Shown: positions 16,235 to 26,223, counted from the first letter of the stretch. The stretch: 35,124 nt of DNA from Pseudobutyrivibrio sp. (GCA_017557435.1 JAFYYR010000022.1:1-35124), one strand, 5' to 3'. Numbers and translations are program-made. The notes: a model not told the origin generated them from the letters alone.

Positions 16235-17290
16235 ATGATAGACATCATATCTGAATTGAGCACCAAGTTTGAGACTGAGCTTTCGAATATCAAGAATTCT
16301 GAAGAACTTGAGAATATTCGTGTTTCATATCTGGGCAAAAAGGGTAGCGTTACAGCTGCCATGAAGGAAATGGGCAAGCTCTCTGCAGAGGAGAAAAAAG
16401 AGTTTGGCCAGAAGATTAACATTCTTAAAAATTCTGTTGCAGACAAAATCGCTGCTAAGAAAGAAGAGTTAGCTGCGCTTGAGCTTCAGCGTGAGATTGA
16501 CAAGGTTCCTGAGTTTGATATTTCCCTTCCAGAGCAGTTTGATCAGGGAAGCTATCACCCAATTACACTTGTTCAGCGTCAGTGCGAGACAATCTTTAAG
16601 TCTATGGGATTTACAGTTGAGGACTATAGCGAGGTTGTTACTGATTATGAGTGCTTTGAGTCAGTAAATATCCCTAAATATCATCCTGCAAGAGATATGC
16701 AGGATACATATTATCTTGAAAATGGTCAGCTTCTTAAGTCACAGACTACTGCGGCTCAGAATGCTATCTATAAAAAGTATCGTAAGCAGCTTATCGAGGA
16801 TGGCACACCTATTAAGGCTATCTTCCCTGGACGTTGCTTTAGAAACGAGGCTACTGATGCATGTCATGAGAACACTTTCTTCCAGATGGAAGGTGTTATG
16901 GTTGGTAAGGATATCTCTATTTCTAACCTTATCTACTTCATGAAGACTATGCTTTCAGAAGTGTTTAGACGTGATATTAAGGTACGTCTTCGTCCTGGTT
17001 TCTTCCCATTTGTGGAGCCTGGTTTTGAGCTTGATATCAACTGCCTTAACTGTGGCGGTAAGGGATGCCCTTCATGTAAGCATTCTGGATGGCTTGAGCT
17101 TTGCCCATGCGGTATGGTTCATCCAAAGGTATTAGAAGAGGGCGGAATTGATCCTGAGAAATATACAGGCTTTGCCTTCGGTCTTGGTCTTACAAGACTT
17201 GCAATGATGAAATATGGTATTAAAGACATTCGTGATCTGAACAGCGGTAATCTTAATAGCTTAGCTCAGTTCACAGATGATGAGCAGTAA
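16235..17290 (+). CDS. pheS: Phenylalanyl-tRNA synthetase alpha subunit
   Basis: A 351-residue catalytic alpha subunit of the alpha2-beta2 enzyme. The N-terminal coiled-coil arm (about 1-90) is followed by the class II core with HPARDMQDTYYL (motif 1-2 area), GRCFRNEATDACHENTFFQ (motif 2) and GFAFGLGLTRLAMMKYG (motif 3). A Cys-rich insert, CLNCGGKGCPSCKHSG with a further CPC, is present around residues 270-295; it matches the zinc-like insert of many Firmicute PheS proteins. GGGAGG precedes the ATG. pheT follows after 15 bases, so the two subunits are made from one message. Confidence 0.98.
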   Translation: MIDIISELSTKFETELSNIKNSEELENIRVSYLGKKGSVTAAMKEMGKLSAEEKKEFGQKINILKNSVADKIAAKKEELAALELQREIDKVPEFDISLPEQFDQGSYHPITLVQRQCETIFKSMGFTVEDYSEVVTDYECFESVNIPKYHPARDMQDTYYLENGQLLKSQTTAAQNAIYKKYRKQLIEDGTPIKAIFPGRCFRNEATDACHENTFFQMEGVMVGKDISISNLIYFMKTMLSEVFRRDIKVRLRPGFFPFVEPGFELDINCLNCGGKGCPSCKHSGWLELCPCGMVHPKVLEEGGIDPEKYTGFAFGLGLTRLAMMKYGIKDIRDLNSGNLNSLAQFTDDEQ

Positions 17291-17305
17291 GGGAGGGCTA
17301 GATAG

Positions 17306-19666
17306 ATGTTTATTTCAATGAATTGGATCTCTGACTTCGTTGACCTTAGTGGTCTTGATAAGATGGACCTTATTGCTAAGTTTTCTCTTTCAACAGCAGA
17401 GGTTGAAAATGATATTTTCCACAAGGGTGAGGATTTATCAGGTGTTGTAGTTGCTGAGATTAAGTCAGTGGAGGAGCACCCTGAATCTAAGAAGCTTCAT
17501 CTTTTAAAGGTAGATGCAGGTGATGGTAAGCTTACAGATGTTGTCTGCGGCGCACCTAATGTACGCGTTGGTATGAAGACTGCATTTGCTAAGGTAGGTG
17601 CACAGATTGGAGACATTACTATTGCTCCAAGACCACTTGCTGGTTTTGACTCGTTTGGTATGTGCTGTTCTGAAAAGGAAATCGGTATCTCTGATAACAA
17701 TGACGGCATCATGGACATCACTGAGGATGTAGCTAATGGTACAGATATTAAAGACTTATATGAAATCGATGATATTATCTTCGAGGTAGATAATAAGTCA
17801 CTTACAAATAGACCAGATCTCTGGGGACATTATGGTATTGCAAGAGAGTTCGCTACAATTGCAAAGCGTCCTCTTAAGGAGCTTCCTACAATTGACTTGA
17901 GCCAGTACGATAATCTTGAGAAGATTGATCTTAAGATCGAGGATGAGCTCTGCCAGAGATATTCTTCAATTAAGGTAGAGAATGTTGAGAAGAATGTTGC
18001 TCCAATGAACATGAGAATTCGTCTTTACTATTGTGGTATGAGAGGAATCAATCTTCTTACTGACCTTACTAACTACCTTATGCTTGAGATGGGTCAGCCA
18101 ATGCATGCTTTTGATTCTCGTAAGGTTGGCAAGATTCGTATCAAGAGATTTGATAAGCCATTTACATTCACAACACTTGATGGTGTTGAGAGAAATATAG
18201 ATGAGAACACTCTTATGATTTGCAACGACAACACACCAGTTGCTATTGCAGGTATCATGGGTGGTCTTGATTCTGAGATTGTGGAGGACACTACTACACT
18301 TACTCTTGAGTCAGCTACATTCAATGCTGCTTCTATTAGAAAGAGTGCAGTTCGTCTTGCTCATCGTACAGATGCATCTGCTCGTTATGAGAAGAGTCTT
18401 GACCCTGAGATGACTACAGTTGCTATAGCTCGTTTCATGAAGCTTCTTCTTGAGATTGACCCAGGTGTTAAGGTCGTTTCTGCTCTTACAGATGAGTATG
18501 CATTCCACTATCCAAAGATTGCACTTGATTTCGATAAGAAGTTTGTTGATAAGTATACAGGTATTGAGATTACAAATGAGCATATCGTAAATACACTTAC
18601 AGCACTTGGCTTTGGTGTGACACAGGATGGAGATAACTTCCATGTTGATGTACCTTCATACCGTGCTACCAAGGATATCAGCTTAAAGGCAGATATCATT
18701 GAGGAAATCACACGTATTTACGGATATGATAATTTCGAGCTTTCTACAACTACAGCTCCTCTTTATCCAGTTCGCATGGCAGAGGACAAAAATGTAGAGG
18801 ATAGAATTAAGGATATTCTTGTTAAGAGATTTAGAATACATGAGGTTCACTCTTATGTATGGCAGTATGCTGATGAGTACAAGAAACTTGGTATGGAAGT
18901 AGAGGAGAACATTAAGCTTGCTAACTCTACAAATCCTAATATTGAGACTCTTAGAAACTCAATTATTCCTACACAGCTTTGCCAGGTTAATTACAACACA
19001 GGCTATGCTACAGATTTCGGTATCTTTGAGGTAGGCCATGTGGTTGAGGGACTTAAGTCAGACGGTCTTTGCGATGAGAAGAAAAAGCTTTGCATTACAC
19101 TTTTCTCTAAGACAAAGTCACTTGAGAGCCTTTACTTAGAGCTCAGAGATATGATTGCTGAGGTGGTTGATGATATTAGACATAAGCCACTTACATACAA
19201 GAAGCTTGAGGCTAACCATTCATACGAGCATCCAAAGAATCTTAACGCTATTGTTTTGGATGATACAGTAATTGGTAAGCTTGGTGTGGCACATCCACTT
19301 GTTTCTAAAAAGATTGATAAAAAGGCATCTATTGTATTTGCAGAAATCGATATCGAAAGCCTTGCAAATATTGTAGCTGAGCCAATTAAGTATGTTGAGC
19401 CTTCGAAATATCCATCAATTGAAGTAGATTTATCATTTGTAGCAGAGAAATTTTCTGAAATAAATGATACAATAAAGGAGAGTGCTGAATCTATTCTTAG
19501 AAAAGTTGGCGTTGCCGATGTATATAATGATGGAAACAGCAAGTCAATCACAGTTAGACTTCTCTTTGGTGATGATGAGCGTACACTTACTCACGAGGAA
19601 GTTCAGACTGTAGTTGATAAAATTATTGAGAAGCTTAAGAATAAGGGTATAAATCTTAAAGCGTAA
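17306..19666 (+). CDS. pheT: Phenylalanyl-tRNA synthetase beta subunit
   Basis: A 786-residue beta subunit, normal for the family. Domains in order: N-terminal B1, an OB-fold tRNA-binding domain (about 40-150, with HPESKKLHLLKVDAG), the B3/B4 editing domain (about 210-380, with GIMGGLDSEI), a B5 domain, the inactive catalytic-like module, and a C-terminal ferredoxin-fold anticodon-binding domain (from about 690, with YPSIEVDLSFV). Residues around FEVDNKSLTNRPDLWGHYGIAREF are a family hallmark. A GGGAGGG site precedes the ATG. Confidence 0.98.
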   Translation: MFISMNWISDFVDLSGLDKMDLIAKFSLSTAEVENDIFHKGEDLSGVVVAEIKSVEEHPESKKLHLLKVDAGDGKLTDVVCGAPNVRVGMKTAFAKVGAQIGDITIAPRPLAGFDSFGMCCSEKEIGISDNNDGIMDITEDVANGTDIKDLYEIDDIIFEVDNKSLTNRPDLWGHYGIAREFATIAKRPLKELPTIDLSQYDNLEKIDLKIEDELCQRYSSIKVENVEKNVAPMNMRIRLYYCGMRGINLLTDLTNYLMLEMGQPMHAFDSRKVGKIRIKRFDKPFTFTTLDGVERNIDENTLMICNDNTPVAIAGIMGGLDSEIVEDTTTLTLESATFNAASIRKSAVRLAHRTDASARYEKSLDPEMTTVAIARFMKLLLEIDPGVKVVSALTDEYAFHYPKIALDFDKKFVDKYTGIEITNEHIVNTLTALGFGVTQDGDNFHVDVPSYRATKDISLKADIIEEITRIYGYDNFELSTTTAPLYPVRMAEDKNVEDRIKDILVKRFRIHEVHSYVWQYADEYKKLGMEVEENIKLANSTNPNIETLRNSIIPTQLCQVNYNTGYATDFGIFEVGHVVEGLKSDGLCDEKKKLCITLFSKTKSLESLYLELRDMIAEVVDDIRHKPLTYKKLEANHSYEHPKNLNAIVLDDTVIGKLGVAHPLVSKKIDKKASIVFAEIDIESLANIVAEPIKYVEPSKYPSIEVDLSFVAEKFSEINDTIKESAESILRKVGVADVYNDGNSKSITVRLLFGDDERTLTHEEVQTVVDKIIEKLKNKGINLKA

Positions 19667-19695
19667 TTACAATTATTTGTATTGGGAGGCGGAGC

Positions 19696-20043
19696 ATGGA
19701 AGAGAAGAGAAAAAATAAGCGTCTGGATATTGACGTAAAGGTTGAAATCGAGCGTATCGATGAGGCTAACATCACCACTGTTAAGTACATGGAGGTTGAG
19801 GTTACGAATATATCTAAGACAGGGTTGGCTTTTAGGGTACCAGATGTTGAATTTGAAGTTGGGGCATGCTTTGATGCTAGAATTCAGATTTGGACTAAGG
19901 AGACAATCGACACTATTTTCAAAGTGGTTCGTGTGAACAAGCTTGAGAATGATGTTTATGAATACGGATGTATTTTCGTAGGCATGACTGACACAGACGC
20001 ATTAAAAATCGAAATCTATCAGCTCTTTAATGATGTAGAGTAG
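19696..20043 (+). CDS. PilZ-domain protein
   Basis: A 115-residue, single-domain PilZ-type protein. It starts with a basic RKNKRLD segment that resembles the RxxxR part of the c-di-GMP-binding motif, and continues with TNISKTGLAFRV, which resembles the D/NxSxxG part. It could therefore bind cyclic di-GMP, although the first motif is not a perfect match. It has a strong GGGAGG site, lies 29 bases after pheT and 23 before lgt. Its link to translation or lipoprotein genes is unclear; position may only reflect shared transcription. Confidence 0.8.
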   Translation: MEEKRKNKRLDIDVKVEIERIDEANITTVKYMEVEVTNISKTGLAFRVPDVEFEVGACFDARIQIWTKETIDTIFKVVRVNKLENDVYEYGCIFVGMTDTDALKIEIYQLFNDVE

Positions 20044-20066
20044 TTGTAATGAGGGAGAGTAGTTAA

Positions 20067-21002
20067 GTGGATACTAGTATTATTTTCCCACATCTTCATA
20101 TCACATTGAATAACGTTGAAAAAGGATTCCATATTGGATCCTTTTTCATTGCTTTTTACGGCGTTATTATTGCAATTGGTATGCTTGTGGGTGTTTCGTT
20201 TATATTAAAAGAAGCTAAGCGAGTTGGATTTGACGAGGATGGCTTTTTAGATATTTGTATCATCACTATTATAGTTGGCGTAATTGGAGCTAGGCTTTAC
20301 TATGTAATATTTGCATGGGATTACTACAAGTCTAATCCTCTCAGTGCTTTTAATATCAGGCAAGGCGGTCTTGCTATCTATGGTGGTATTCTTGCTGGTA
20401 TTGCCAGTGTAATGGTCCTTTGTAAGCTGAAGAAGCTTAAGTTCTTAGCTGTTGCAGACGTGGCTATATTTGGCGTAATCATAGGTCAGATATGTGGACG
20501 ATGGGGCAATTTCTTTAATAGAGAGGCATTTGGTGCTTACACAGATGGACCTTTTGCAATGCTGCTTCCACTTAATGCTATACGCTCTTTGGATGATACT
20601 ACTGCAGAGATGATGGAGCATGTTACATCTATTAATGGTGTTGATTTTATTTCTGTTCATCCTACATTTTTATATGAGTCTCTTTGGAATTTAGGACTTC
20701 TTGTATTTCTTTTATTCCTTAGAAAGAAAAAGAAGTTTGATGGCCAGATATTCATCTTGTATTTGATTATTTATGGTGCAGGAAGATTCTGGATTGAGGG
20801 ACTTAGAACTGACCAGTTGAAGCTATGGGCTTCGGGACTTCCAGTTTCACAGCTTCTTGCTGGTTTATTAGTTGTTTTAGGTACAGCTCTTTATGTGTAT
20901 TTCCTTAAGAGCGGGGCGACGGTTTCTACAGTGAGCGTAGATACTGTTAAGAATGAGAAAATAGAAGAAGAGCCAGAAAAAGAACAAGAAAATAAAGAGT
21001 AA
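20067..21002 (+). CDS. lgt: Prolipoprotein diacylglyceryl transferase
   Basis: A 311-residue polytopic membrane enzyme that transfers diacylglycerol from phosphatidylglycerol to the lipobox cysteine of prolipoproteins. It starts with GTG at 20067, with GAGGGAGAG upstream. About seven membrane segments are visible. The Lgt signature is GRWGNFFNREAFG in the middle, with IRQGGLAIYGGI before it and HPTFLYESLWN and GAGRFWIEGLRTDQL after it. The C-terminal tail is Glu/Lys-rich and cytoplasmic. A terminator follows, so lgt closes the transcript that comes from pheST. Confidence 0.97.
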   Translation: MDTSIIFPHLHITLNNVEKGFHIGSFFIAFYGVIIAIGMLVGVSFILKEAKRVGFDEDGFLDICIITIIVGVIGARLYYVIFAWDYYKSNPLSAFNIRQGGLAIYGGILAGIASVMVLCKLKKLKFLAVADVAIFGVIIGQICGRWGNFFNREAFGAYTDGPFAMLLPLNAIRSLDDTTAEMMEHVTSINGVDFISVHPTFLYESLWNLGLLVFLLFLRKKKKFDGQIFILYLIIYGAGRFWIEGLRTDQLKLWASGLPVSQLLAGLLVVLGTALYVYFLKSGATVSTVSVDTVKNEKIEEEPEKEQENKE

Positions 21003-21026
21003 TTTGTATTTTTTTAGATACAATCC

Positions 21027-21057
21027 AAGACATCGGTTAATCCGATGTCTTTTTTTG
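21027..21057 (+). terminator. Intrinsic terminator after lgt
   Basis: GACATCGG (21029-21036) pairs with CCGATGTC (21042-21049), followed by eight Ts. It isolates the division cluster from upstream transcription. Confidence 0.92.
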
Positions 21058-21149
21058 TGTCTTTTTTTAAGTTTCACCACTATATTTTGGGGAATTCCCA
21101 CCACTTGTCTCCACAGGCAAAAAACATTGATTTTTCACGGGTTTAGGGG

Positions 21150-21178
21150 TTGTCATCACCTGCCGAATGGTATAAAAT
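21150..21178 (+). promoter_or_regulatory. Promoter of the division (dcw) cluster
   Basis: TTGTCA (21150-21155), 17-base spacer, TAAAAT (21173-21178). The expected start lies at about 21185, so the MraZ-box repeats begin at the start site and extend into the leader. Confidence 0.7.
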
Positions 21179-21185
21179 GTAGTTA

Positions 21186-21223
21186 AAAGTGGAGGAAAGT
21201 GGTAGAAAAGTGTCACAAAGTGG
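21186..21223 (+). promoter_or_regulatory. MraZ-box array (AAAGTGG direct repeats)
   Basis: AAAGTGG occurs at 21186, 21196 and 21217, with AAAGTGT at 21207, so spacing is 10, 11 and 10 bases, about one helical turn. This matches the known MraZ-binding layout of several TGG-type direct repeats with roughly 10-base period ahead of mraZ. MraZ would thus repress its own operon. Two further CCACC-type half-sites in reverse orientation (around 21075 and 21100) lie upstream of the promoter and may be additional sites. Confidence 0.8.
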
Positions 21224-21244
21224 TGGAAAGGAGGAGTGAGTCTC

Positions 21245-21676
21245 ATGTTCATGGGCGAATACAGTCACAATCTAGACGCGAAGAATCGTCTTATTATGCC
21301 TGCTAAGTTTCGTGAGCAGTTGGGAGAGCACTTCGTAGCCACTAAGGGACTTGATGGTTGCCTTTTCGTTTATCCACTTAGTGAGTGGCAGACCATCGAG
21401 GAGAAATTTAGAGAGATACCACTTACCACCAAGGACGCTAGAAAGTTCTCACGTTTCTTCTTCGCAGGAGCTGCAGAGTGTGACATCGATAAGCAGGGCA
21501 GAGTTCTTATTCCTGGAAACTTAAAAGAGTATGCGGGGATAGATAAGGAAGTTGTTTCTGTAGGTGTTCTCAATCGAATTGAAATCTGGTCTAAGGAAAG
21601 ATGGACCACAGAGGGCACTTATGATGACATGGATGAGATAGCCGAGCACATGGCTGAGTTAGGTTTAGGAATTTAA
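21245..21676 (+). CDS. mraZ: Transcriptional regulator MraZ
   Basis: 143 residues from ATG 21245. I chose this start because GGAGG (21230-21234) is 10 bases upstream; an in-frame GTG at 21236 is too close to that site. The protein has two AbrB-like (SpoVT-AbrB) half domains, seen as [21 protein letters not shown] at the N-terminus and [20 protein letters not shown] at about 80-100, each with the DAK/D-K-x-R-x-x-x-P pattern. MraZ forms rings and binds direct repeats ahead of its own gene; a fitting array is at 21186-21223. It ends right next to the rsmH start. Confidence 0.97.
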   Translation: MFMGEYSHNLDAKNRLIMPAKFREQLGEHFVATKGLDGCLFVYPLSEWQTIEEKFREIPLTTKDARKFSRFFFAGAAECDIDKQGRVLIPGNLKEYAGIDKEVVSVGVLNRIEIWSKERWTTEGTYDDMDEIAEHMAELGLGI

Positions 21677-22618
21677 ATGGAGTTTAATCATTATTCAGTT
21701 CTCTTAAATGAGACAATCGACAATCTGAATATTAAACCTGATGGCATATACGTAGATGGTACATTGGGGGGCGGCGGTCACTCATACGAGATTGCAAGCC
21801 GACTTACCACTGGTCATTTATATGGATTCGATCAGGATACCGATGCATTAAAGGCAGCAGGTGAGAGGTTAGCTCCTTTTGGAGATACCGTAACGAGGAT
21901 TCATAGCAATTATGAATTTATGAAGGAGCGTTTAGCTGAGCTTGGTGTTAGCAAGGTAGACGGAATCATGCTTGACCTTGGAGTTTCAAGTTTCCAGCTT
22001 GATGAGGCAGAGAGAGGCTTTACATACAGAGTTGATGATGCTCCTCTTGATATGAGAATGGACAAGGACAATCCAAAGACAGCAGCAGATATAGTTAACA
22101 ACTATTCTCCAGAGGATTTGGTGAGAGTTCTTTATACATACGGCGAGGAGAAGTTTTCAAAGCAGATTGTTAAGAACATCGTCAAGGCAAGAGAAAAGGC
22201 GCCAATCCTTACAGCAGGACAGCTTAACAAGATAATAGCTGAGAGCATCCCCAAGAAAGCTCAGGTAGGTCAGGGACATCCATCGAAGAGAACCTATCAG
22301 GCACTTAGAATTGAGCTTAATCGAGAACTTACAGTTCTTGAGGATCATATAGATGACATGATTGATTTGTTAAATCCAGGAGGCAGGTTATGTATCATCA
22401 CCTTCCATTCACTGGAGGACAGAATCACAAAGGTAGCATTTAAGAGAAACGAAGACCCATGCACATGCCCAAAGAATTTTCCAGTATGTGTTTGTGGAAA
22501 AAAATCAAAAGGCAAGGTAATCACTAGAAAGCCAATCTTGCCAAGCGAAGAAGAACTTGCAGTGAATTCTCGCTCCAAGAGTGCAAAGCTTAGAGTCTTT
22601 GAGAGAGGAACACTTTAA
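21677..22618 (+). CDS. rsmH: 16S rRNA (cytosine(1402)-N(4))-methyltransferase
   Basis: A 313-residue SAM-dependent methyltransferase (MraW) that methylates C1402 in the 16S rRNA P site. Signatures are [12 protein letters not shown] (SAM loop), [32 protein letters not shown] and [17 protein letters not shown] Cys-rich segment ([13 protein letters not shown]) near residues 263-275 is usual for the family. It begins on the base after the mraZ stop, so translation is coupled. Confidence 0.98.
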   Translation: MEFNHYSVLLNETIDNLNIKPDGIYVDGTLGGGGHSYEIASRLTTGHLYGFDQDTDALKAAGERLAPFGDTVTRIHSNYEFMKERLAELGVSKVDGIMLDLGVSSFQLDEAERGFTYRVDDAPLDMRMDKDNPKTAADIVNNYSPEDLVRVLYTYGEEKFSKQIVKNIVKAREKAPILTAGQLNKIIAESIPKKAQVGQGHPSKRTYQALRIELNRELTVLEDHIDDMIDLLNPGGRLCIITFHSLEDRITKVAFKRNEDPCTCPKNFPVCVCGKKSKGKVITRKPILPSEEELAVNSRSKSAKLRVFERGTL

Positions 22619-22669
22619 AGCAATTCTTTATAACTAGTTTTAGATACGCAATGTTTTAGGAGTTTTATT

Positions 22670-23155
22670 ATGCAGGAATTACAGACTTATTATTACAATC
22701 AGGGAAATGCAGTTAGAAAAGAAGAAGTATATGTGCGTCCTACTAGAAGTCTGCCTACAAGAGAGCAGCGTGAGCGCGAGAAGAGAGAGGAAGCTTTAAG
22801 ACGCCAGAAGATTACAGATAGAAAAAGAGCAGCTGCACTTAGAAAAAATAGACTCTTAACAGGATATATGATTGTTGCAGTAATTGCTACAGTATCGATG
22901 TTGGTAGGATATGTTGCACTTCAGACAAATGTTTCTACTAGAATGGATCATGTTGCAGAGCTTGAAAGCCAGCTTTCAAAGGTCAATGCAGACAACAAAG
23001 CAGCAGAGAGCAGAATAGCTACAACAACAAATCTTTCAGAAATTAAGGATAAAGCCATAAATGACCTTGGAATGGTGTATGCAACTAGCAACCAAATAGT
23101 GTATTATAGTGTAGATGGTTCTGACTACATGAGTCAGTATCATGACATTCCATAG
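22670..23155 (+). CDS. ftsL: FtsL-like cell division protein
   Basis: A 161-residue bitopic protein with a long, highly basic and acidic cytoplasmic part (about 1-60, RER/REK-rich), one membrane segment (about 63-83) and a short extracellular heptad-like coil (VAELESQLSKVNADNK) ending near residue 130. This is the FtsL layout and its place between rsmH and the transpeptidase is diagnostic. FtsL joins DivIB and DivIC to activate the septal synthase. Sequence conservation in this family is low, so the call rests on topology and context. The spacing to the next gene is under 16 bases. Confidence 0.8.
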   Translation: MQELQTYYYNQGNAVRKEEVYVRPTRSLPTREQREREKREEALRRQKITDRKRAAALRKNRLLTGYMIVAVIATVSMLVGYVALQTNVSTRMDHVAELESQLSKVNADNKAAESRIATTTNLSEIKDKAINDLGMVYATSNQIVYYSVDGSDYMSQYHDIP

Positions 23156-23170
23156 AATTGAGTGGCAGTT

Positions 23171-25213
23171 ATGGCTGATAATAATAAACGAAGAAGGATA
23201 AAACCAAATAATAAAATTTTAAAAAGAATGCAACGCAAGCTCTGGCTGGTATTTGGAGTTGTTTGTATTCTTTTTGTTATTCTTATAGGTCGCGTAATGT
23301 TTATCCAATATACTAGCGGAGACAAGTACGAGAAAATCATACTTGCCCAGCAGCATTACGATAGTACCATTATCCCATTCCAAAGAGGCGACATAATCGA
23401 TGCTAGAGGCACAGTACTTGCCACATCGGTTGATGTATACAATGTAATCCTAGATAGCAAGGTGCTTAATGCTAAGGAAAGCAAAAAGCCAGGTACTATT
23501 GCTTCTACGGTTAAGCTTGTTACAGAGTGCTTTGAGGAAATCGACGAGGATAAGATTAAAAAGCAGTTATCTGACAATCCAGGTTCCCAGTACTTTATCT
23601 TAGCTAAAAAGGTTTCCTATGAGGAGATGGCTAAGTTTGAGGAAATAAAGGAAGATGAAGCCCACAAGGGAAGTATTTTTGGAATTTGGTTTGAAAAGGA
23701 ATACATTAGACAATATCCATATGGCACACTTGCAGCATCTACCATTGGTTATGCCAGCAGTGGTAATGTGGGTGTTATTGGTTTAGAGAATAAATATTCC
23801 AGCGTACTTAATGGCGTCAATGGTCGTACCTATGGCTATCTTAATTCTGACAGTAATTTGGAGCAGACTACTGTTGATGCCACTAACGGATGCAATATAG
23901 TACTTTCTTTGGATGTTAATATCCAGACTATTGCTGAAAAGGCCGTTGCGGACTGGAACAAAAAGACTATGGATAAATGGAACGAAGAACATCCTGACGA
24001 GCCAGAGGCCTTTGGTTCTTTGCATACAGCAGTACTTGTTATGAATCCTAACAATGGAGAAGTGCTTGCAATGGCACAGTATCCATCCTTTGATTTAAAT
24101 AATCCTAGAGATTTGAGTACTTATTATTCCGAGGAGGATATAAGTGCTATGACAGAGGATGAGAAGATGGATAGGCTTAATCAGATATGGCAGAATTTCT
24201 GTATTACCTATACATACGAGCCAGGTTCTACATTTAAGCCATTTACAGTTGCAATGGGACTTGAGACAGGAGCCTTAAATGGTGATGAGACTTACTTCTG
24301 TGATGGAGGCGAGCAGATTGCTGATTATTTTGTTCACTGCGTTAATAGAAATGGTCATGGCCAGCAGACGATTGCTGATGCACTTTCTAATTCCTGCAAC
24401 GATGCTATGATGCAGATGTCTTATGATATTGGTGCTACGACTTTTGCTGAATATCAGTCGATTTTTGGATTTGGACAAAAGACAGGTATTGATCTTACCG
24501 GAGAGGCTAGTACCGCAGGACTTATTTACAGTCAGGCTGATTTGGCCAAAACACTTAACTTGGCTACTAATTCATTTGGCCAGAACTTTAATACAACCAT
24601 GATACAGTTGGGCACAGGTTTTTGTTCCCTTGTTAATGGGGGATATTTGTATGAGCCTCATCTGGTTACCAAAATAACTGATTCTAGCGGTAATACAATT
24701 CAGGATATTGAGCCTACCGTTTTAAAGCGCACAATATCTGATGAGACCGGAGAATTGCTTAAGGGTTATCTTGAGTACGTTGTAGCTGAGGGTACTGGTA
24801 AGGCTACACGTGTTGATGGTTATAGAATTGGTGGTAAGACAGGTACAGCCGAGAAATTACCTCGTGGTAACCACAAATATTTAGTTTCTTTTATAGGATT
24901 TGCACCTGTTGATAATCCTCAGGTTGTTGTATATGCAATTATAGATGAGCCGGGTGTAGGAGCTATTGGAAATAATCAGGCCCACAGTAGTTTCGCTCAG
25001 GAAATCTGTCATGAGATTTTTAAGCAGATTTTACCATATATGGGAGTTGAGTCTTCTCTTTCAGAAGAGGAGGAGGCAGAGGCTGCAGCCAGTCTTACAG
25101 AGCAGGCTCAGACACCTGTTGAGGAAGCAACAGATGATACACCTGAGACAGAAGCTCCAACAGCTAACCCTGAAGCAGTCCCAGAGCCAGAAGTTGAAGA
25201 AGAAAATAATTAA
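23171..25213 (+). CDS. Class B penicillin-binding protein (FtsI/PBP2B or SpoVD type)
   Basis: 680 residues from ATG 23171 (an in-frame GTG lies 9 bases earlier). A basic N-terminus and one membrane segment (about 20-42) are followed by the dimerisation domain and the transpeptidase domain. Catalytic motifs are STFK (Ser353), SNS (406-408) and KTGT (Lys556), in the right order and spacing. It crosslinks septal peptidoglycan together with the FtsW encoded two genes on. The tail beyond residue about 630 is rich in Glu, Ala, Pro and Thr and has no PASTA domain, unlike SpoVD or some PBP2B proteins. Context favours the division enzyme. Confidence 0.93.
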   Translation: MADNNKRRRIKPNNKILKRMQRKLWLVFGVVCILFVILIGRVMFIQYTSGDKYEKIILAQQHYDSTIIPFQRGDIIDARGTVLATSVDVYNVILDSKVLNAKESKKPGTIASTVKLVTECFEEIDEDKIKKQLSDNPGSQYFILAKKVSYEEMAKFEEIKEDEAHKGSIFGIWFEKEYIRQYPYGTLAASTIGYASSGNVGVIGLENKYSSVLNGVNGRTYGYLNSDSNLEQTTVDATNGCNIVLSLDVNIQTIAEKAVADWNKKTMDKWNEEHPDEPEAFGSLHTAVLVMNPNNGEVLAMAQYPSFDLNNPRDLSTYYSEEDISAMTEDEKMDRLNQIWQNFCITYTYEPGSTFKPFTVAMGLETGALNGDETYFCDGGEQIADYFVHCVNRNGHGQQTIADALSNSCNDAMMQMSYDIGATTFAEYQSIFGFGQKTGIDLTGEASTAGLIYSQADLAKTLNLATNSFGQNFNTTMIQLGTGFCSLVNGGYLYEPHLVTKITDSSGNTIQDIEPTVLKRTISDETGELLKGYLEYVVAEGTGKATRVDGYRIGGKTGTAEKLPRGNHKYLVSFIGFAPVDNPQVVVYAIIDEPGVGAIGNNQAHSSFAQEICHEIFKQILPYMGVESSLSEEEEAEAAASLTEQAQTPVEEATDDTPETEAPTANPEAVPEPEVEEENN

Positions 25214-25256
25214 TAAGAATATGTAGTCTCAGACTACGAGAAATTGGAGTTATATT

Positions 25257-26204
25257 ATGTTACAAGTTTTTTTACCTATGTTGGTTTCGTTTATTATAGT
25301 TTGTGTTATTTCACCTTTTGTTATTCCTGTTCTTCGCAGATTAAAAATGGGAAATACTGAAAGAGAGTATATTAAGGAGCACAAGCTTAAAAATGGCACA
25401 CCATCTATGGGTGGCATAATGATTCTTATAGGATTTGCAGTTGTTGGATTTTACTATGCAGCTGATTGCAAAGAGATTTATCCAATTCTTTTCCTTACAC
25501 TAGGATTTGGTGTTCTTGGATTTGTTGATGATTTTCTTAAGGCTATCAAGAAGAGCTCTGATGGTCTTAAGGCTTGGCAGAAGATGGCAGGACAGCTTAT
25601 TCTTACAACAGGATTTGCCGTTTTCATGACAAGATTTTCAGATATTTCAATGGAACTTAGAATTCCATATACAAGAGCATACGTAGACATAGGGTGGCTT
25701 ACAATTCCTCTTTTGTTTTTAGCTGTTCTTGGTACTGTTAATGGTTCCAATTTTACAGATGGACTTGATGGACTTGCTACTTCAGTAACTCTTGCAATTG
25801 CAGGATTTTGGGGCGTTGTTTCATTGACACTTGGCTCTGGCATTACACCAGCGATTGCAGGTATGATGGGGGCACTTTTTGGATTCTTGATGTTTAATGT
25901 TCACCCAGCAAAAATATTTATGGGAGATACAGGTTCCCTTGCCCTTGGCGGATTTGTTGTTAGTACAGCATATGTTCTTCAGATGCCTATTTTTATAATC
26001 ATTGTTGCACTAATTTATCTTGTAGAGGTTCTTTCTGTAATTTTACAGGTGGGATATTTCAAGATGACAGGTGGCAAAAGAATATTTAGAATGGCACCTA
26101 TTCACCATCACTATGAGCTTGGTGGATGGTCAGAGGTCAAGGTAGTTGCTGTATTTACAACAGTTACAATTTTCTTATGCATATTTGCTTATTATCTAGT
26201 TTAA
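25257..26204 (+). CDS. mraY: Phospho-N-acetylmuramoyl-pentapeptide transferase
   Basis: A 315-residue membrane enzyme that makes lipid I from UDP-MurNAc-pentapeptide and undecaprenyl phosphate. About ten membrane segments. Key motifs: GTPSMGG near residue 48, FVDDFLK (metal-binding aspartates) near 88, NFTDGLDGL near 166, FMGDTGSLALGG near 222 and MAPIHHHYELGGWSE near 280. It lies 43 bases behind the transpeptidase gene, with TTGGAG before the ATG. It is followed directly by ftsW rather than by murD and murG. Confidence 0.97.
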   Translation: MLQVFLPMLVSFIIVCVISPFVIPVLRRLKMGNTEREYIKEHKLKNGTPSMGGIMILIGFAVVGFYYAADCKEIYPILFLTLGFGVLGFVDDFLKAIKKSSDGLKAWQKMAGQLILTTGFAVFMTRFSDISMELRIPYTRAYVDIGWLTIPLLFLAVLGTVNGSNFTDGLDGLATSVTLAIAGFWGVVSLTLGSGITPAIAGMMGALFGFLMFNVHPAKIFMGDTGSLALGGFVVSTAYVLQMPIFIIIVALIYLVEVLSVILQVGYFKMTGGKRIFRMAPIHHHYELGGWSEVKVVAVFTTVTIFLCIFAYYLV

Positions 26205-26223
26205 AAGAGTGGGGATAGAGTTT

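Noticed and set aside
21186-21223. Regular repeats as a CRISPR array
   Set aside because: Units of 7 bases at 10-11-base period are far too short, and context is the mraZ promoter.
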